From positions 9,901,852-9,965,851 of the forward strand of contig NW_004955476.1 of NCBI RefSeq assembly GCF_000276665.1: DNA of 64,000 nt, read 5' to 3'. Position 1 is the stretch's first letter, and each line of letters opens with the position of its first letter. Both the position numbers and the translations under genes were made by a program. This stretch comes from Chinchilla lanigera. Lineage: Eukaryota; Chordata; Mammalia; Rodentia; Chinchillidae. The notes beneath the pieces are model-generated. The model saw only the letters and a list, made by a program, of their open reading frames with translations, ran no database searches and was not told the origin of the DNA. Positions 47,050 to 59,249 of the stretch are shown here, in pieces.

Positions 47050-47820
47050 GTATTTATTAACGAAGTAAATGTTCAGAAAGAGATGGCTTTTGGCTGATGT
47101 GATAGTTATCAGTATAGTCGGCGCATTTTTTTTTTTTTAACAAAGACATAAAACAGCCAAGCAGCCTTGACAAACCATTTTGTTTAATCTCTTTTCAAAT
47201 GAAAAGCTCTTAAGCAGGCCACTTGTCTTAACTGCTTGAAACCATAAAAAGAGAGAATTGCCACCAATAAATTAGCATATTTCTAACTTCATCACCAAAT
47301 GATGGTCAATGTGGCTTGGCATTGCTTTGGTGTTCGGGACTTCACCCTTAAGTGACCACTCTGGCCCTTTCTTGACCCTCTGCCCTCTTTAAGCTGGCCA
47401 CTTGATAAGGTAACTTAATGGTTCTCTCTCTTTTTCTCTTTCCCTTCACGTTTGCAAGTAGCACTAACCTGTAAATCATTGTAAGGGCCCTATCCGGTGA
47501 CAAATTAATGTGCCCTCCTCCTAATTAATGGTCATCAATGCCCTTAATTATCTGATCCTATTGAGAGCAGTTAATAGTTAATCAGGCAGCCAGTTCTTCA
47601 AGCAGGCCGTCTCCGCAGGAGTGTCAGAGTTTCTCATCTGGGGATACTCCCTCCAAAAGCCACTTAAGGCCGGAAGAGCCAGAGTGGAGAAATAGTGATT
47701 CTTGCGCTAATTTGCTTTAGTTCTCAAAAGAAGCCATTGAAACAGAACTCAACACTGTAATGGTTTCAACAGTGTTTCAGCTCTTCTGACAGAACACTGA
47801 GTGATTTACCATAATATTGT
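47050..47820. promoter_or_regulatory. Candidate long-range enhancer (conserved non-coding type block)
   Basis: This repeat-free block begins about 600 bp after the exon 9 donor. It is dense in homeodomain cores: CAAATTAATG near 47500, CTAATTAATGG near 47520, CCTTAATTATCTGAT near 47540 and GTTAATAGTTAATC near 47570. It also has TTGACA-type sites near 47170 and a PAX6-like half site TTCACGTTTGCAA at 47445-47457. Its mixed composition with few CpGs is typical of vertebrate developmental enhancers. In human the PAX6 downstream regulatory region lies in ELP4 introns. No alignment was run, so conservation is inferred from texture only. Confidence 0.45.
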
Positions 47821-49831
47821 TTAAAACTTTTAGAAGGATACAGTTGTAGTTTACCACCACAAGGAAAGCATTGTCATTTCCTCTTAAACTGAATTTGTAG
47901 TTCAAATGCAAGATGTAAGTTCTTTTCCTCCATGAGGCACCCTTTACCCAAAATCAGGATTCTGATGACCAAGTCTGTCTAAGGTACCATTTCTGTTGTC
48001 ATACAAAGCAAGGTGGTCCCCCAGTGGGAAAAAAGGTATTGTGCCCAAAGAAGAGAATAGTACAATAGTCTGAACCGTGTTTATGGCCCTCTTTCTCTCT
48101 CATCGGGTCCCACTGGAGTTGGGCTGGGGGAGGTGCAGGGGGCTGAAGCGACTTTGCAGTGTCAGCTGAGGCCTCTCCTGGTAGACGCTGGAGGTTCCAA
48201 TAGGGGCTGCACGGTACCATCGGTGCTGTCGAGAGACCCTTTACTCGCCACCCGGGCTTCTCTTCTTCCCACTGTGCTAAACCATGGGAACCAGTGCCCT
48301 CGGTCACCTTGTGGTTTGAAAGCAGTATTTGAAAACAAAATAGAAATAAACATTTGTTTTTTAAGAAGCTAATATTCAACAGTTGATCAAATCCTTTGTT
48401 TTTTTGCCTTATAACCTACCCAACAAAGATTTAATTTTTTTAAAGTAGAAATACAGGTACAACCCATTCTAAAACATACTTTCTTATGCTGTAATGTTAA
48501 ATTTGGTGATTAGAAAAATACAAATTAAGGAATCAAACAAATGTACTATCTAGTAACAGCTGTATGTACTACACAAGTGCCTAGGGCTACATGTAGTTAC
48601 TATTAGAACAGAAGACAGTCATCTGGTCACCTAAGATGAAATATTTTCTGTATAACACTGTTTCTTATAAAATGCATACCCAAAGAGAAAGCAAGTCTTT
48701 GGTGATGTAAACCTGAAGCCAGAGGAGAAATGACATGAAAGTAATTAGTTCCATGAGTCCTTTGCTGGAGGGAATTGCCCACCAGGTAACAGTATTTCAG
48801 TACACACAATGAGTAAGTTTTCGGTGGGCTGATACTTTTTGAATAAAAGGTATACTCTGTTCTGTGAAATTGGAGACGAGCATACTAGGAGTAGTCCGAA
48901 GCACCTCTCTGAAGCACGGTGGTTTTGCAAGTGGAGCAGAAGCGTTCTGATTCGTGCCGGCAGATGTGCCACATGTTGGACAGCATTCCCAAGCCCATGG
49001 GCCACGTCTGAGCTGCAGTAACCACTTCAAACGTGCACTGCTTTACTTCCTGTGATTTTTGCGTCTTTAATGCTGGAATTCTCACTATAGTTCTTTTCCT
49101 TACATTATAATTTTGATGAAATTATTATACATAAACAAGTAGGATTTGGGAGGGTTTGGCTGCATTTAATTTGGTGACATAAAAACAGCATTTTCACTAG
49201 CGTTTAATATTAGCAACATCTATCAGTTATTGCAAAGAGCGTTTCCATGTTTTATGCAATAGTTTTTCAGCCCCAAGACTCAGTGTTTCACAGCAAATCA
49301 GAGTATGGTAACGGGTTATCCTCAAAGTACAAAAATGCACTGTTAACGATAAACTTTCCGTACAAGGGTACACAGTAATTACACAGGCTATCATTGGTCC
49401 AAAAGTGATGGTTATCCTCAGTAGTGTATCTGTGCGCCTTGGAGGCTCAGTGAATCTTGAGAATAGAGAATTTCAAAGGAAATCAAGTTTATTCATCACA
49501 CCTAACTCAGAATATAGGGCCCAGTGTCCAGTCACCAAGAAGTTTTTCTCACAAAATAATTGGCTAACCGGTTCTTATTAACTAGTTATTTTTGGTGCAC
49601 TAATTCATTCTTAAAGTACTAAGACCAGAATCATAGGTGCCATGTGTATAAATTAGCTTTGTAAAACAGTACTCTACTTTAACTTCATGCGATTCCATAG
49701 AATTATTTGAAACTTTTATATTTTGTAAATCTTTGCTAACTGGTAGTCACCATGATAATATTTAACAATTTGGGTTGTTGCATAATACATCTAGTCTTAT
49801 TTTCTTCCTTCTATACATTTATTTTCAACAG

Positions 49832-50100
49832 CCTTTCCAGTTTTTAAATGAGAAGTACCAGGGTGAATATATGTTCATTGTATGTGGAGATGAGGAGAAG
49901 GGGGAATTAACTTGCTTTTCAGTTCAGTTATGTCATCAGAATAAAATAATGGAAGTATCTGCTGGGAAGCCTTAAGTTCTAGCAGCATGGACCACGTCAT
50001 CTGATGAGGATGCCCTCTATAGATACTGGTTGCTGTTTAAATTAGAGTTTTATTCTTAGATATACTAGTTATTGAATAAAGAAAGAAAGTTGAGCAAAGG
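49832..50100 (+). other. Candidate alternative ELP4 terminal exon (unproven)
   Basis: A very good acceptor (TCTTATTTTCTTCCTTCTATACATTT.. tract, then TTCAACAG) ends at 49831. If spliced from the phase-0 donor of the exon ending at 46439, the frame continues PFQFLNEKYQGEYMFIVCGD and on for 47 codons in all to a TAA at about 49973-49975. An AATAAA at 50075-50080 follows at a normal distance for a 3' end. The peptide resembles nothing I know. The alternative is coincidence in intronic DNA: one 47-codon open frame is not rare. Confidence 0.2.
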
Positions 50101-51119
50101 TACTTATTCCTATGGGTGAAATCATTTATAATCAAAGGTAAAACCCAGAGTAACTTTGAGGGTGAAATAGAAATTTCTGTACGTGTGCATTTTAGTACGT
50201 GACTGCATACGGTAACTCAGGTGATACAGACGTACAGTAGTGCTGTGTACACGTTACAGGTCTGCAGAAGTTGGCTTTGTCCTTACTGTCTGTGTTTCAC
50301 ACACCGTCGTGAACCTATCAGACGTGCATACCACCTTAACAGGAGCAGTTCTGAGACCGTCTAATCCTATTTCTTCCCACTTTGGAATCTTAATTGGAAG
50401 AGATAAGGGAAAGAAAAAACATCATTTAACTAAATTATTGTCTTGCATCTGTAGCGAGGTATAATCCGCAATTGGGCCAATTAGTGGAGGCCGCAGTTAG
50501 CTCTCGGCAGCAGCGGTTTGATGAGGTCTGACACCGCCCGGTTCCCACTGCTGTGCTGCCAGGTAAGAGGCGGACTTCAAAGGCTGGAGGCATCAGCAGG
50601 GCAGGGTTTGCAGGCCAGCTTAGGTCCGGCGGCTAATCTCCCTGTAAAACCACAGCAGCTCTCACACAAAACCAGCTTACACGACACAATCATGCGGTAT
50701 TAAAGGTAGAGTTGAGTCATGCCAATTTGCCTTTGATTTTTTGATGATTGACCAAAGATGGCTCCTTGACTAGACACATGCTGAAAGTGTACTGATTAGG
50801 TAATTTCCCAAAATATTTGGAATATTTTCTGACTTCCTAAATAAATGTTGTGAAAGCTTATTCCTTTGTGCTCCGTCTCCCAGAGGAATAGTAGTATTCC
50901 GGGAAATCGCACGCGTTTCTCACAGGCTTCCTGGCTGCCAAAGTTTTCACGTAGTGCTTCTGCTCCTGGGCCTTTGCATTAGTAGTTCCCTAAGAGGATG
51001 GCGAAGGAAATCGTGGCTAAGTGCAAACCTGTTTAAAAGTCTGTTAAGTGCGCTGAGAGCAGCGCTTTCTCTGAGTCACTTATGTTCACCGACAGTTTTC
51101 TCAAGCGTCTTTGTAATTG

Positions 51120-51590
51120 TGCTCTTACCGTTGAGTGGAGCGCCCTTGCGGGGTGCGAGTGCCCACGTGTGCCGTGGGGATCCCAGCGGCCGGCTGGTCC
51201 CAGGCGGACAGGCTCTGCGCCGTGTCCCCGCACCGGCCTCCTCCGCTGGCGGGGGGCGGCCCGCGTGCCCGCCGGGGGCCCTTAAGTGTGGGGCCATCGA
51301 CACCCAGCAGGGTGCCCCTCTACCGAGTTACTCACGGGAACCCCGTTTCTCTGGGAGATGCGGGTCGCACCCAGCACCCTCTGCGCAGCGCTGCTGCAGA
51401 GCTTCGCGTGTGCGGCGAGCCTGGCCCTCGCGGGGCTCGCGGAGTCTGCGCTTCGCCCCGAAACCTAAGCGGAGCCTGGCGCGGGGCAGAGGCGGCGGCC
51501 GAGACGTGGCCGCGGGAGCTGTCCTGTGCCCTTGGCGTGGCCGCGCAGAGGGGAGTGCAGCGCTCACCGCCGCGGCGGGATGCGTCCGCA
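51120..51590. other. CpG-rich segment next to the minisatellite
   Basis: The unique GC-rich sequence is dense in CpG (for example CCGGCCTCCTCCGCTGGCGG near 51232 and GGCGGCCGAGACGTGGCCGC near 51491). It abuts the minisatellite. It could be a CpG island with promoter activity or simply GC-biased DNA co-evolving with the repeat. No TATA box, initiator or conserved first exon was recognised. Confidence 0.5.
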
Positions 51591-52410
51591 CACCCCGCAC
51601 ACGCGCACTCCCCGCACACTCACACACGCACACTCCCTGCACTCCCCGCACACCCGCACTCCCCCATACCCGCACACGCTGCAAACCCGCACACGCGCAC
51701 TCCCCGCACACCTGCACTCCACCCGCACCCGCACTCCCCACACTCGCGAACTGCCCGCACACCCACACACGCACACTCCCTGTACTCCCTGCACACCCGC
51801 ACTCCCCCCATACTCGCACACGCTGCAAACCCGCAAACGCTCACTCCCCGCAAACCCACACTCCCCGCATACCCGCACACCACCCACACCCTCACACGCA
51901 CACTCCCCGCACACTCCCCGCACACCCGGGCGCACACGCGCACTCCCCACACACACGCACTCCACCCACACCCGCACTACCCGCACACCTGGCATACTCG
52001 CACACCCCGTGCACTTCCTGCACACCCGCACTCCCCGCAAACCCGCACTCCCGCAAACCCGCACTCCCCGCACACCCCGCATACTCTCATACCCGCACAC
52101 CCGCACTCCCCGTATACCCACACACCCTGTGCACTCCCCGCACACCCGCACTCCCCGCAAACACGCACTCCCCACATACCTGCACTCCCCGCAAATCCGC
52201 ATGCCCGCACTCCCCGCATACCCGCACTCCCTGCAAACCCACACTCCCCCCCACACCTGCACACGCGCACTCCCTGCACTCCCCGCAAACCCGCATGCCC
52301 GCACTCCCCGCAAACCCGCACACGCTGCACACCCGCACTCCCCGCACACCCCTACAACCTACACACACCTCGCACACCCCACGCACCCGCACACCACGCT
52401 CCCGTTGTGC
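51590..52410. repeat. GC-rich 17-bp minisatellite
   Basis: Some 820 bp consist of degenerate tandem copies of CACACCCGCACTCCCCG and close variants (ACACG, CAAACCCG and CATACCCG substitutions; some copies have an inserted CACACGCA). Because 17 is not a multiple of three, three units (51 bp) encode a 17-residue periodic peptide in every frame, and the unit contains no stop on either strand. This alone explains the long overlapping open frames here, including a 573-codon one starting at 50954. C-tracts of 3-4 spaced by 4-5 bases recur throughout, so the minus strand can form G-quadruplexes and the plus strand i-motifs. Each unit carries about two CpGs. Confidence 0.95.
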
Positions 52411-53164
52411 CCTGTGTGTGTCTCAGGGAATCAGAAGCTGGACTCCGCCTGAGGGGAAATTACCACCCTCCCGGTGTCCCACCCGAAGGCACTTGAAGTT
52501 CTTAGACAGAACGTGGATTTTGCTAGTCTGTCCCCCACCCTGCCGGAACTCTAACGCTGCAGCTCTGGGGCACAGGTGGTTTGGGGTGCACTGCGCCCCA
52601 GCGTCCCGGGTTCATAAGTGCCTGAGTACACCTTGCGCAGCGAGCACCCGAACGTCCCTCCCGCGTGCTGGATGAACGTCACTACCTCCCTGCCGCTGCA
52701 GAGAAGGCTGGCCAGCCCGGCCGGCATTCCCAGCTCGGTGCAGTCATTACTGGGAATTCTCACTGTAACATTTCTGGGTTACTGTAATTATTTGTCTCTT
52801 CCTGTGTTTCTTTTTTCAGCCTTACCGGTGACTGAGCAGCCCCAGAAGCAGGGGACATACTTGGTCTTTTTGCAGTAAATCCTTAGCCATGTTGTTAAGG
52901 TGCTAAACTCCTGCTATCTGCCATAAGTTCTTTAAAACCTGTGTTTGGAGTTGACTTGGATGCTTTCACGCACATTAATGTATATAGATCTTACCGTTCT
53001 CGTAGGCACCCGTGTGTGTGCGCTGTCACAGCTTAGAGCTCCCTGGCTTCCCAGGGACACACGTCCGGGGTTACCAGAAGTCAATCCAGAACTCTGGACT
53101 CCGTGAGCAGAGTTACACTGGAAAGCTAGCATGTTCCGGAGCTAATTGTTGTTAGTATAAGAAA

Positions 53165-53330
53165 TAGTAAGTTTTATTAAGGGTTTAGCAGGAGCTAATG
53201 CAGGTGCTTCACGGGCATTAGTGGACATCACAAATACCCTGTGTTACTGTTATCCACGTTACGGGGGAGGGGACTTACAGTTCAGCCAGTCAGCATCTTA
53301 ACACCCAAAGCAAAGCCGCCAAGAGCTACC
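53165..53330 (+). mobile_element. MIR relic
   Basis: TAATGCAGGTGCTTCACGGG, CATTAGTGGACATCAC, CTGTTATCCACGTTACGGGG follow the MIR middle (TTTACATACATTATCTC.. TATTATCCCCATTTTAC). Confidence 0.5.
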
Positions 53331-54383
53331 AGAAATGATAATTTTAGTCTGTTAGCTTGTAGAGCCTGTGTGCCCTTTACTGCTACTGCCGTGCTCCAAG
53401 TGGTAAGCAGTGTAGGTCCCCCTTGTCCAGTCTGTGTCTTCCGAGTACGTTCAGCAAGTACCTAGCTTCGGTGCACAGCCAGAAAGCCTCTGTCCTGAAA
53501 GATTTCTTCCTAAGATGTGCACTTTTAAATCAGGTATCTGAGAAGTGTGCATATGTGTATATCTGTGTGTAATGAATGCATAGGCATATGAGAATATGTG
53601 TGTTCTTTTAACTTCCAAGTTAAAAAATTCTACTCTGTTTTTGTGGAATACATTATGCAATTTAGGTTGAGTTAATCATAGCTTCTCCCTTACAGAACAT
53701 AATGCAAGTCTGTATACAACAAACGTAGTTGTACGTCTGTAATTACATTAGGGGGAAAATACTGTTTTTTCCTTACTTTTTAATTATTGCTGGTATCTGC
53801 TAAGTACTTTTTTATGAAAAAATTAATTGGCAAAACATTTTCCTTAAACTACCTAATTTTATAGGATTTCTAAACTCTAAATGAAGCAGATAAAGTATTC
53901 ACTACAAAGAAATGTGCTTCCTATGTTGTGGTCAAATATTGTGATATAATTGAAATATATGCCAAGTTTCATTGGAGTGTATTACTGCCTTCACTTAAGT
54001 TCTATATTGAGGTACCTTTGCAATTATTAATTTGATTATAAATATAATTAGTTAATATATTTTATATTTTTCTAAATCACATTTGTTTTTATAGCCTGAA
54101 ACTTTCCTGTGAAATAAAGATATGCAGTAAGTGTCTACTAAAGTCAACTTTCAAAATTTCTGATATATGCCTCCTTTATTATAATCAGTTCTAATGAAGG
54201 TTTGGTTTGTTCTGTGAAAAGCTACTTTTTCCTTTTGCACATGTTTTATTTGTTGGAAATTCTCTGAGCAAAATTAAGTAATCTTGTGTTGGAAGATATT
54301 TCCTCTTTTATTGATTAATATTAAAAAGTTTCTTGCACTTTAGTAATGTGAAGGAATTATGTTCATCATTAAGAAAACATGAT

Positions 54384-54466
54384 GGGGCCGGGGGGATAGC
54401 TCAGCAGCACAGCGCTTGCCTGGCAAGCATGAGGTCCTGAATTTGATTCCCAGTACCAAAAAAAAA
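54384..54466 (+). mobile_element. ID-type SINE, sense
   Basis: GGGGCCGGGGGGATAGCTCA.. AATTTGATTCCCAGTACC plus A-tail. Confidence 0.93.
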
Positions 54467-55983
54467 GGAAGCACGATATCAAATACACATTTTCAGTTTT
54501 TAAAGTGTAGGCGTGATGGAAATGTCTTTAGGCCCCAAACCAGTAAAGTAGTTCTCTTGTTTCTTAAAAATCAAAGTTTTGGCCAAGTGACTGGTGCTGC
54601 CGCTCCACACCACGGCAAACATTCCGTAGACTGTGAGTCAGGCCCTTTGGGCCGGGTGCAGCTGCCCTCCCTGAACTGTTTAGTCAGGCGGCTCCAAGTC
54701 CACCTGCGCCATGGAGGAGAATCCAACCAAATTGCTTTGGCATGAGAGTTCCAGAAATAACCCACGTTTCTGGAGGGCTTCAATGAAGTTGTGGGCTTTC
54801 AATTTTGTGTAAGACTGTCAAACATTTATTACACTCTTTCGTAAATTTCTGAGTAAATAAGTTGAAATATTGGACCCTATCCCTTATTGAATTGTTTAAG
54901 TAGGTGTCACTGTTCAATATAAATAATACCTGAACCATGTTTGAGTGTATATTTTTCAGATATAGCATTCTTCACTGAATGTTTTCACATAATAAAACTT
55001 GAGTATACAATCACTTAGTAAAGATGAGTGTCTTTTATTAAAATTAAAAGTCTGGTGAAATGAAGCTAATAGCAACTTTGATATAACTAGCTTTGTTTCC
55101 AGTAGTTACTACAAGCAAGCCTGTGTTTGATTAAATCTCTTAAGTCTTTAATTGTTTGTGAGTGTCCTAAATATTTAATTCTCATATGATTAGAAAAGAA
55201 AACGTCTCTCTGATCAGTCGTTACTTTAAAAGGCACGGCTGTGGTGTAGTCTTACATTTTTTATGTGCATATTTTGATACAGGGTGTTGTTTTCCTTGGG
55301 ATTTCTGCTCAATACCCTGAGAAATATTTTACTGACTTATACTGTAGCTATGGTGTAGCACTGAAAAAGCTTGTAACAAAAAGCCTCTTGGTGCAATTAA
55401 AGGTCACTTGTACATATTGTAATAGGCTACTCATTTACAAGATCTTTGTGAAGGGTCAGCGCTATAGCATGAAATGGATTGCCCTTGGTGAGCCTCCAGA
55501 TAAGTGGGTCAGCCTGTGTTCAGTAAGCGAAGGAAAAGACTCACACAGTACTAGCGTGTTAATATTTTTACAAACACTGCTAAAATGGGGAGCAAAACCA
55601 AAGACATTAGGGTTGTACTCTTGACATAAATAACATACAGAAAATTAGGGAGTACATCGTTGTAGCTTTTAAGGGAAAATTGCTTGTACATATGTAATAT
55701 TCATATACATTACATTAGATTAACAGTACTTTCCTTACTGTTTAATCATTTCTGGTATCTGGCAAGTATTTTATTATGGATAAATTAATTTGCAAAAAAA
55801 TGTTAAAATATATGGATCACAACAAATTGGCAACACAGAGGACAGTGTTCACTGTCCTTCACTGTGAAACCAGATTTCTTAATGGTTATGTTTATACAGC
55901 CTATTTTTTTATACTGAAACTCAAACCCTACTATGGATAGATATGAAAAGGAATCAAACCAGGTAGTGGTTTATTTTAATTAT

Positions 55984-56153
55984 CTTTTTTTTTTTTTTTT
56001 TTTTTTTTGTCTTTTTGAGACAGGGTCTCTCTATGCGGTTCAGGCTGGCCTTGAGCTCACTTTGTAGCCCAGGCTGGTCTCAAACTCACAACGATCCTCC
56101 TGCCTCAGCCTTCCGAGTGCTGGGATTTACAGGCGTGTGCCACCATGCCTGGC
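55984..56153 (-). mobile_element. B1-like SINE, antisense, young
   Basis: Long T-run, GTCTTTTTGAGACAGGGTCT, CCTTGAGCTCACTTTGTAGC, GCCTTCCGAGTGCTGGGATT, GCCACCATGCCTGGCC. Duplication TTAATTAT on both sides. Confidence 0.95.
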
Positions 56154-56639
56154 CTTAATTATGTTTCATAACCTTTCTAATTCTGTTAGGGGGAAGAGAA
56201 GTGGTGGTCGAGGTGAAGTGTTAGTTGTGTTCTATACTGAATGAATGTAGTCACCTCATTTTTCAGTAAATTCAGAGTTCAGAGTAAAAATAAAAGTAAT
56301 GATGAAAAATTTTAATCTTTCTAATAAGTTACAGAAGTTTTTGGGAGATGTGGTTCTTCCAGGGGTGTGAGAGCTCCCAGTGCCGGTCGGGTTCCTTCAT
56401 CATCGCGTGCCCTTTCCCTCGTATAGTGTCTGGCCATGCGGGTGCTCAGCAGGTGTGTAGCGAGTGAGTGAGTGAGCGCACATCCCCTTCACACAGCTCC
56501 AAACGAGAGACGGTATGAGCGTGGAATTGTCTCTGTTCCAGACAGTTAAAGAGTCTGAGAGTGCTAATGAGGTGTTCTGTAGATGTTCAATGTACTTGTG
56601 AGGTTTCGCATAAATAACTTTCAGCAAATATCACCCAAC

Positions 56640-56900
56640 AGTATTATAAACTAATTAGCTGAGGTGAGAGAACTTACTCCTCAGTTAACAGATCGTCCAG
56701 AAAAGTTTTTAGTTAGCAGCCTGTGATTAATATGCTGCCGATGAATTCATCATCGTCATTTTATTGCAGTTGAACATTACTTTGAAAGCTTCATCTTAAA
56801 AGATCTGAAAATGAATTTTCGAAATTTGTAGACAGCAGTAAAGAGTTTTTCACTGGGTTCCTTACGTCAGCTGTTAGGTTTTGATTGGTTTCTCACAGTC
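56640..56900. promoter_or_regulatory. Candidate enhancer block in intron 9
   Basis: The repeat-free sequence has AAACTAATTAGCTGAGG near 56649, CTGTGATTAATATGCTG near 56720, a GATGAATTCATCATC partial palindrome near 56739, a CGTCAGCTG motif near 56866 and TTGATTGG near 56881. This mix of homeodomain, E-box and CCAAT-type cores resembles developmental enhancers. Its position within ELP4 intron 9 fits the PAX6 regulatory region. Confidence 0.3.
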
Positions 56901-57574
56901 CTCCAGAGCAGAGCGAAACTTGCCCTAACTCCCTCATGTAGAGTATGGTACTTTTCATAACTCCTGTTAGGTGCCTGTTAATGCTCCTGGTGTTCTGTGA
57001 CGTGTGTAGTTCATTTTATTGCCTTTGTGTTTCCTCGCTTTTAACAAAAACAAAAATCATAAGTTTGTGAAATTTACGCGTTATGGATGAAGTAATCATG
57101 TAAAATGGAATTTGAGTACATTTTGAATACTTTACAATTTTAACTTAAACATACTTTAATGGTAACATAACTAATACCACTTCCTTAACAGGAAAAGTGA
57201 GGGCTATCCTTATAATCATCCCATTTATATGCAGCTATCAAGTTCTGATCTAGTTTGGCTTTTTAAGAATTTTTTCCTGGGAAATCATTCTAATCCAATA
57301 GAAATTTAAGTTAAGGCCAAGGAAAAGCTGTGTAGCTCATAGCTTACATTTTCGTCATACGTGACAACATGTAAGTAGTACGTGGAAATACACTTTGGAG
57401 GTGTGGCTCGCTCCTCAGAGCGCCACAGCATTGGCCGTTTCCGTCTGTCACTCAGTCGTGGGGCGTTACCAGCCACCCCCGTTGACTTTGGAGGCTCGGG
57501 TGTGTGGTCCACGTAAAGTCGGTAAGGAAGGGCACAGCTGGACCAGGCACGCCTGCTGCACAGAGCGCAGAGCT

Positions 57575-57745
57575 AGCGTGTGGCCCGCAGGCCACATCCA
57601 GCCCTGCCATTGTTTTAAATAGACTTCGGAAATACAGCTACGCCTATGTATTAGCTGAGTGTTTGTATGTGTTTGTATCTATGGCTGCTAAATTGAAATT
57701 TTGTGGCCTATAAGGCCAAAAATATTTACAGAAAAAAAATGCTAT
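57575..57745. mobile_element. hAT-like DNA transposon relic
   Basis: GTGTGGCCCGCAGGCCACAT, CCAGCCCTGCCATTGTTTTA and TTTTGTGGCCTATAAGGCC, AAAAATATTTACAGAAAAAA match the old mammalian hAT element whose ends read GGCCCGCCG and AAAATATTTAC..CTGGCCC. Family name not certain. Confidence 0.5.
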
Positions 57746-58369
57746 AAAAAAGAGCCCCTACTTTAAAGGGCTACATATTTTAATAAAGAATATTAAGAAA
57801 ATTGTCAATTGGCGGATATAATTTACAATTAAACTTTATGAGAAAAATAACCCACGTATTCAGTCACTTGATGTGTAATTTGCACTTGGAGAAGTAATAC
57901 AGTCTGAGAAAACACCTACGTTTTTTCAGGCTGCAACTCATGTCTTTGGGAAAATACATAAATTTTACAAGGATAAAAGCGGAAGGGAGCTGAGATGCTT
58001 CCAGGCCACCTTGTGACTGTCCCATGCGTTTTCCTGCCCGGCCTCTCCCTGGTCGTTTGGAACCCGCTTCCCTGGAGACAGCCCGTGTCAGCCTCGCAGA
58101 CTCTCTCAGGTGCTGACGCGGCTCTCTTCCATTAGTACTGACCTTGCTTTGTGAGTCTGTACAGAGAGTGATACTTTTTGTACACTGTTGCTAGATTCAA
58201 AGTAAATGCCTCGTGTGAGAAACAATTGTAATTTGTGGGCCCATCTTCTTTGTTGTCCTCAGATTTCTTTTATAAACAGTATGAATTACATTGACAATTT
58301 TATAGTGTTCTTTATACATTTTCTTAAAATCTTAAGGTTGAAGTCCATGTTACATTAATAGCACCTTTA

Positions 58370-58477
58370 TTTATTTATTTATTTTTTTTTTGGTTTTTCT
58401 CCGGTACCGGGAACCAAACTCACGACCTTGCACTTGCCAGGCAGGCGCTTTTGCCGCTGAGCTAAATTCCCAGCCCC
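58370..58477 (-). mobile_element. ID-type SINE, young, antisense
   Basis: T-rich run, GGTTTTTCTCCGGTACCGGG, AACCAAACTCACGACC, CTGAGCTAAATTCCCAGCCC. Perfect 14-bp duplication TAATAGCACCTTTA at 58356-58369 and 58478-58491. Confidence 0.96.
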
Positions 58478-59249
58478 TAATAGCACCTTTAAAGGATCTT
58501 TTTCTCTTTTCAAATAAAGCAGTAATTACTGATATTAACATAATAGCTTTGAACTCTGAAGTGAAAATGCTTTATGAATTATTGATCATATAATTTCAGG
58601 ATTAAAATTTAGTGTTTTTCTTTGTAGCATGTTGAGTATACAGGTGACTTCAGATGATTAAAAGGATAAAAATTAACATTAATGTGTTTTGAGTTTTTAT
58701 AACTACCTAGGATTACTTTATTGTACAGTAAGTGAAACAAAAGGTAACATTAAACTTTTGATGACAGGACATTAAGAAGCATAATAACATATTTCTAAGA
58801 AGTATTGATTTTTATCAGCAGAAGTACACAAAGCTACACTTTGCAGGGTCTATAATTAATAATCAGACTAAAATAGTTTTACAAGGCACTGTGGATCAAG
58901 AAGTCTTGCTTATTTTCATTTACTTTTAACTGCAGAAACTTCTTAGACAAGAAGAAAAGATCATAATAAAGTTTAGAATGTAAATACAATGTTAAAAACT
59001 AATGTGGGTCCTGGTAAGATTATTTTTAAGCCATAGGAAACCTGAATTGCATTATTTCGGCATTTTAGTTAGGAAATTTAAACACAAAAGCATTTGAACA
59101 AAAATTGTTTTTATTTAAGTTATGCAGATTGTTACATTTTCAGTAATTTCAATATTCTTGGTATTTGAGAATTATTTTAAAATTACATAAACAAAACCCC
59201 TTTTCAGATTTAAAGTGTAGAATAGAAGATTGCATGAAACCACACAAAA

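Noticed and set aside
50954..52675. 573-codon open frame (and others of 453, 308 and, on the minus strand, 261 codons)
   Set aside because: All are produced by the stop-free 17-bp minisatellite, which is open in every frame on both strands. The flanking codons have no family resemblance or splice logic.
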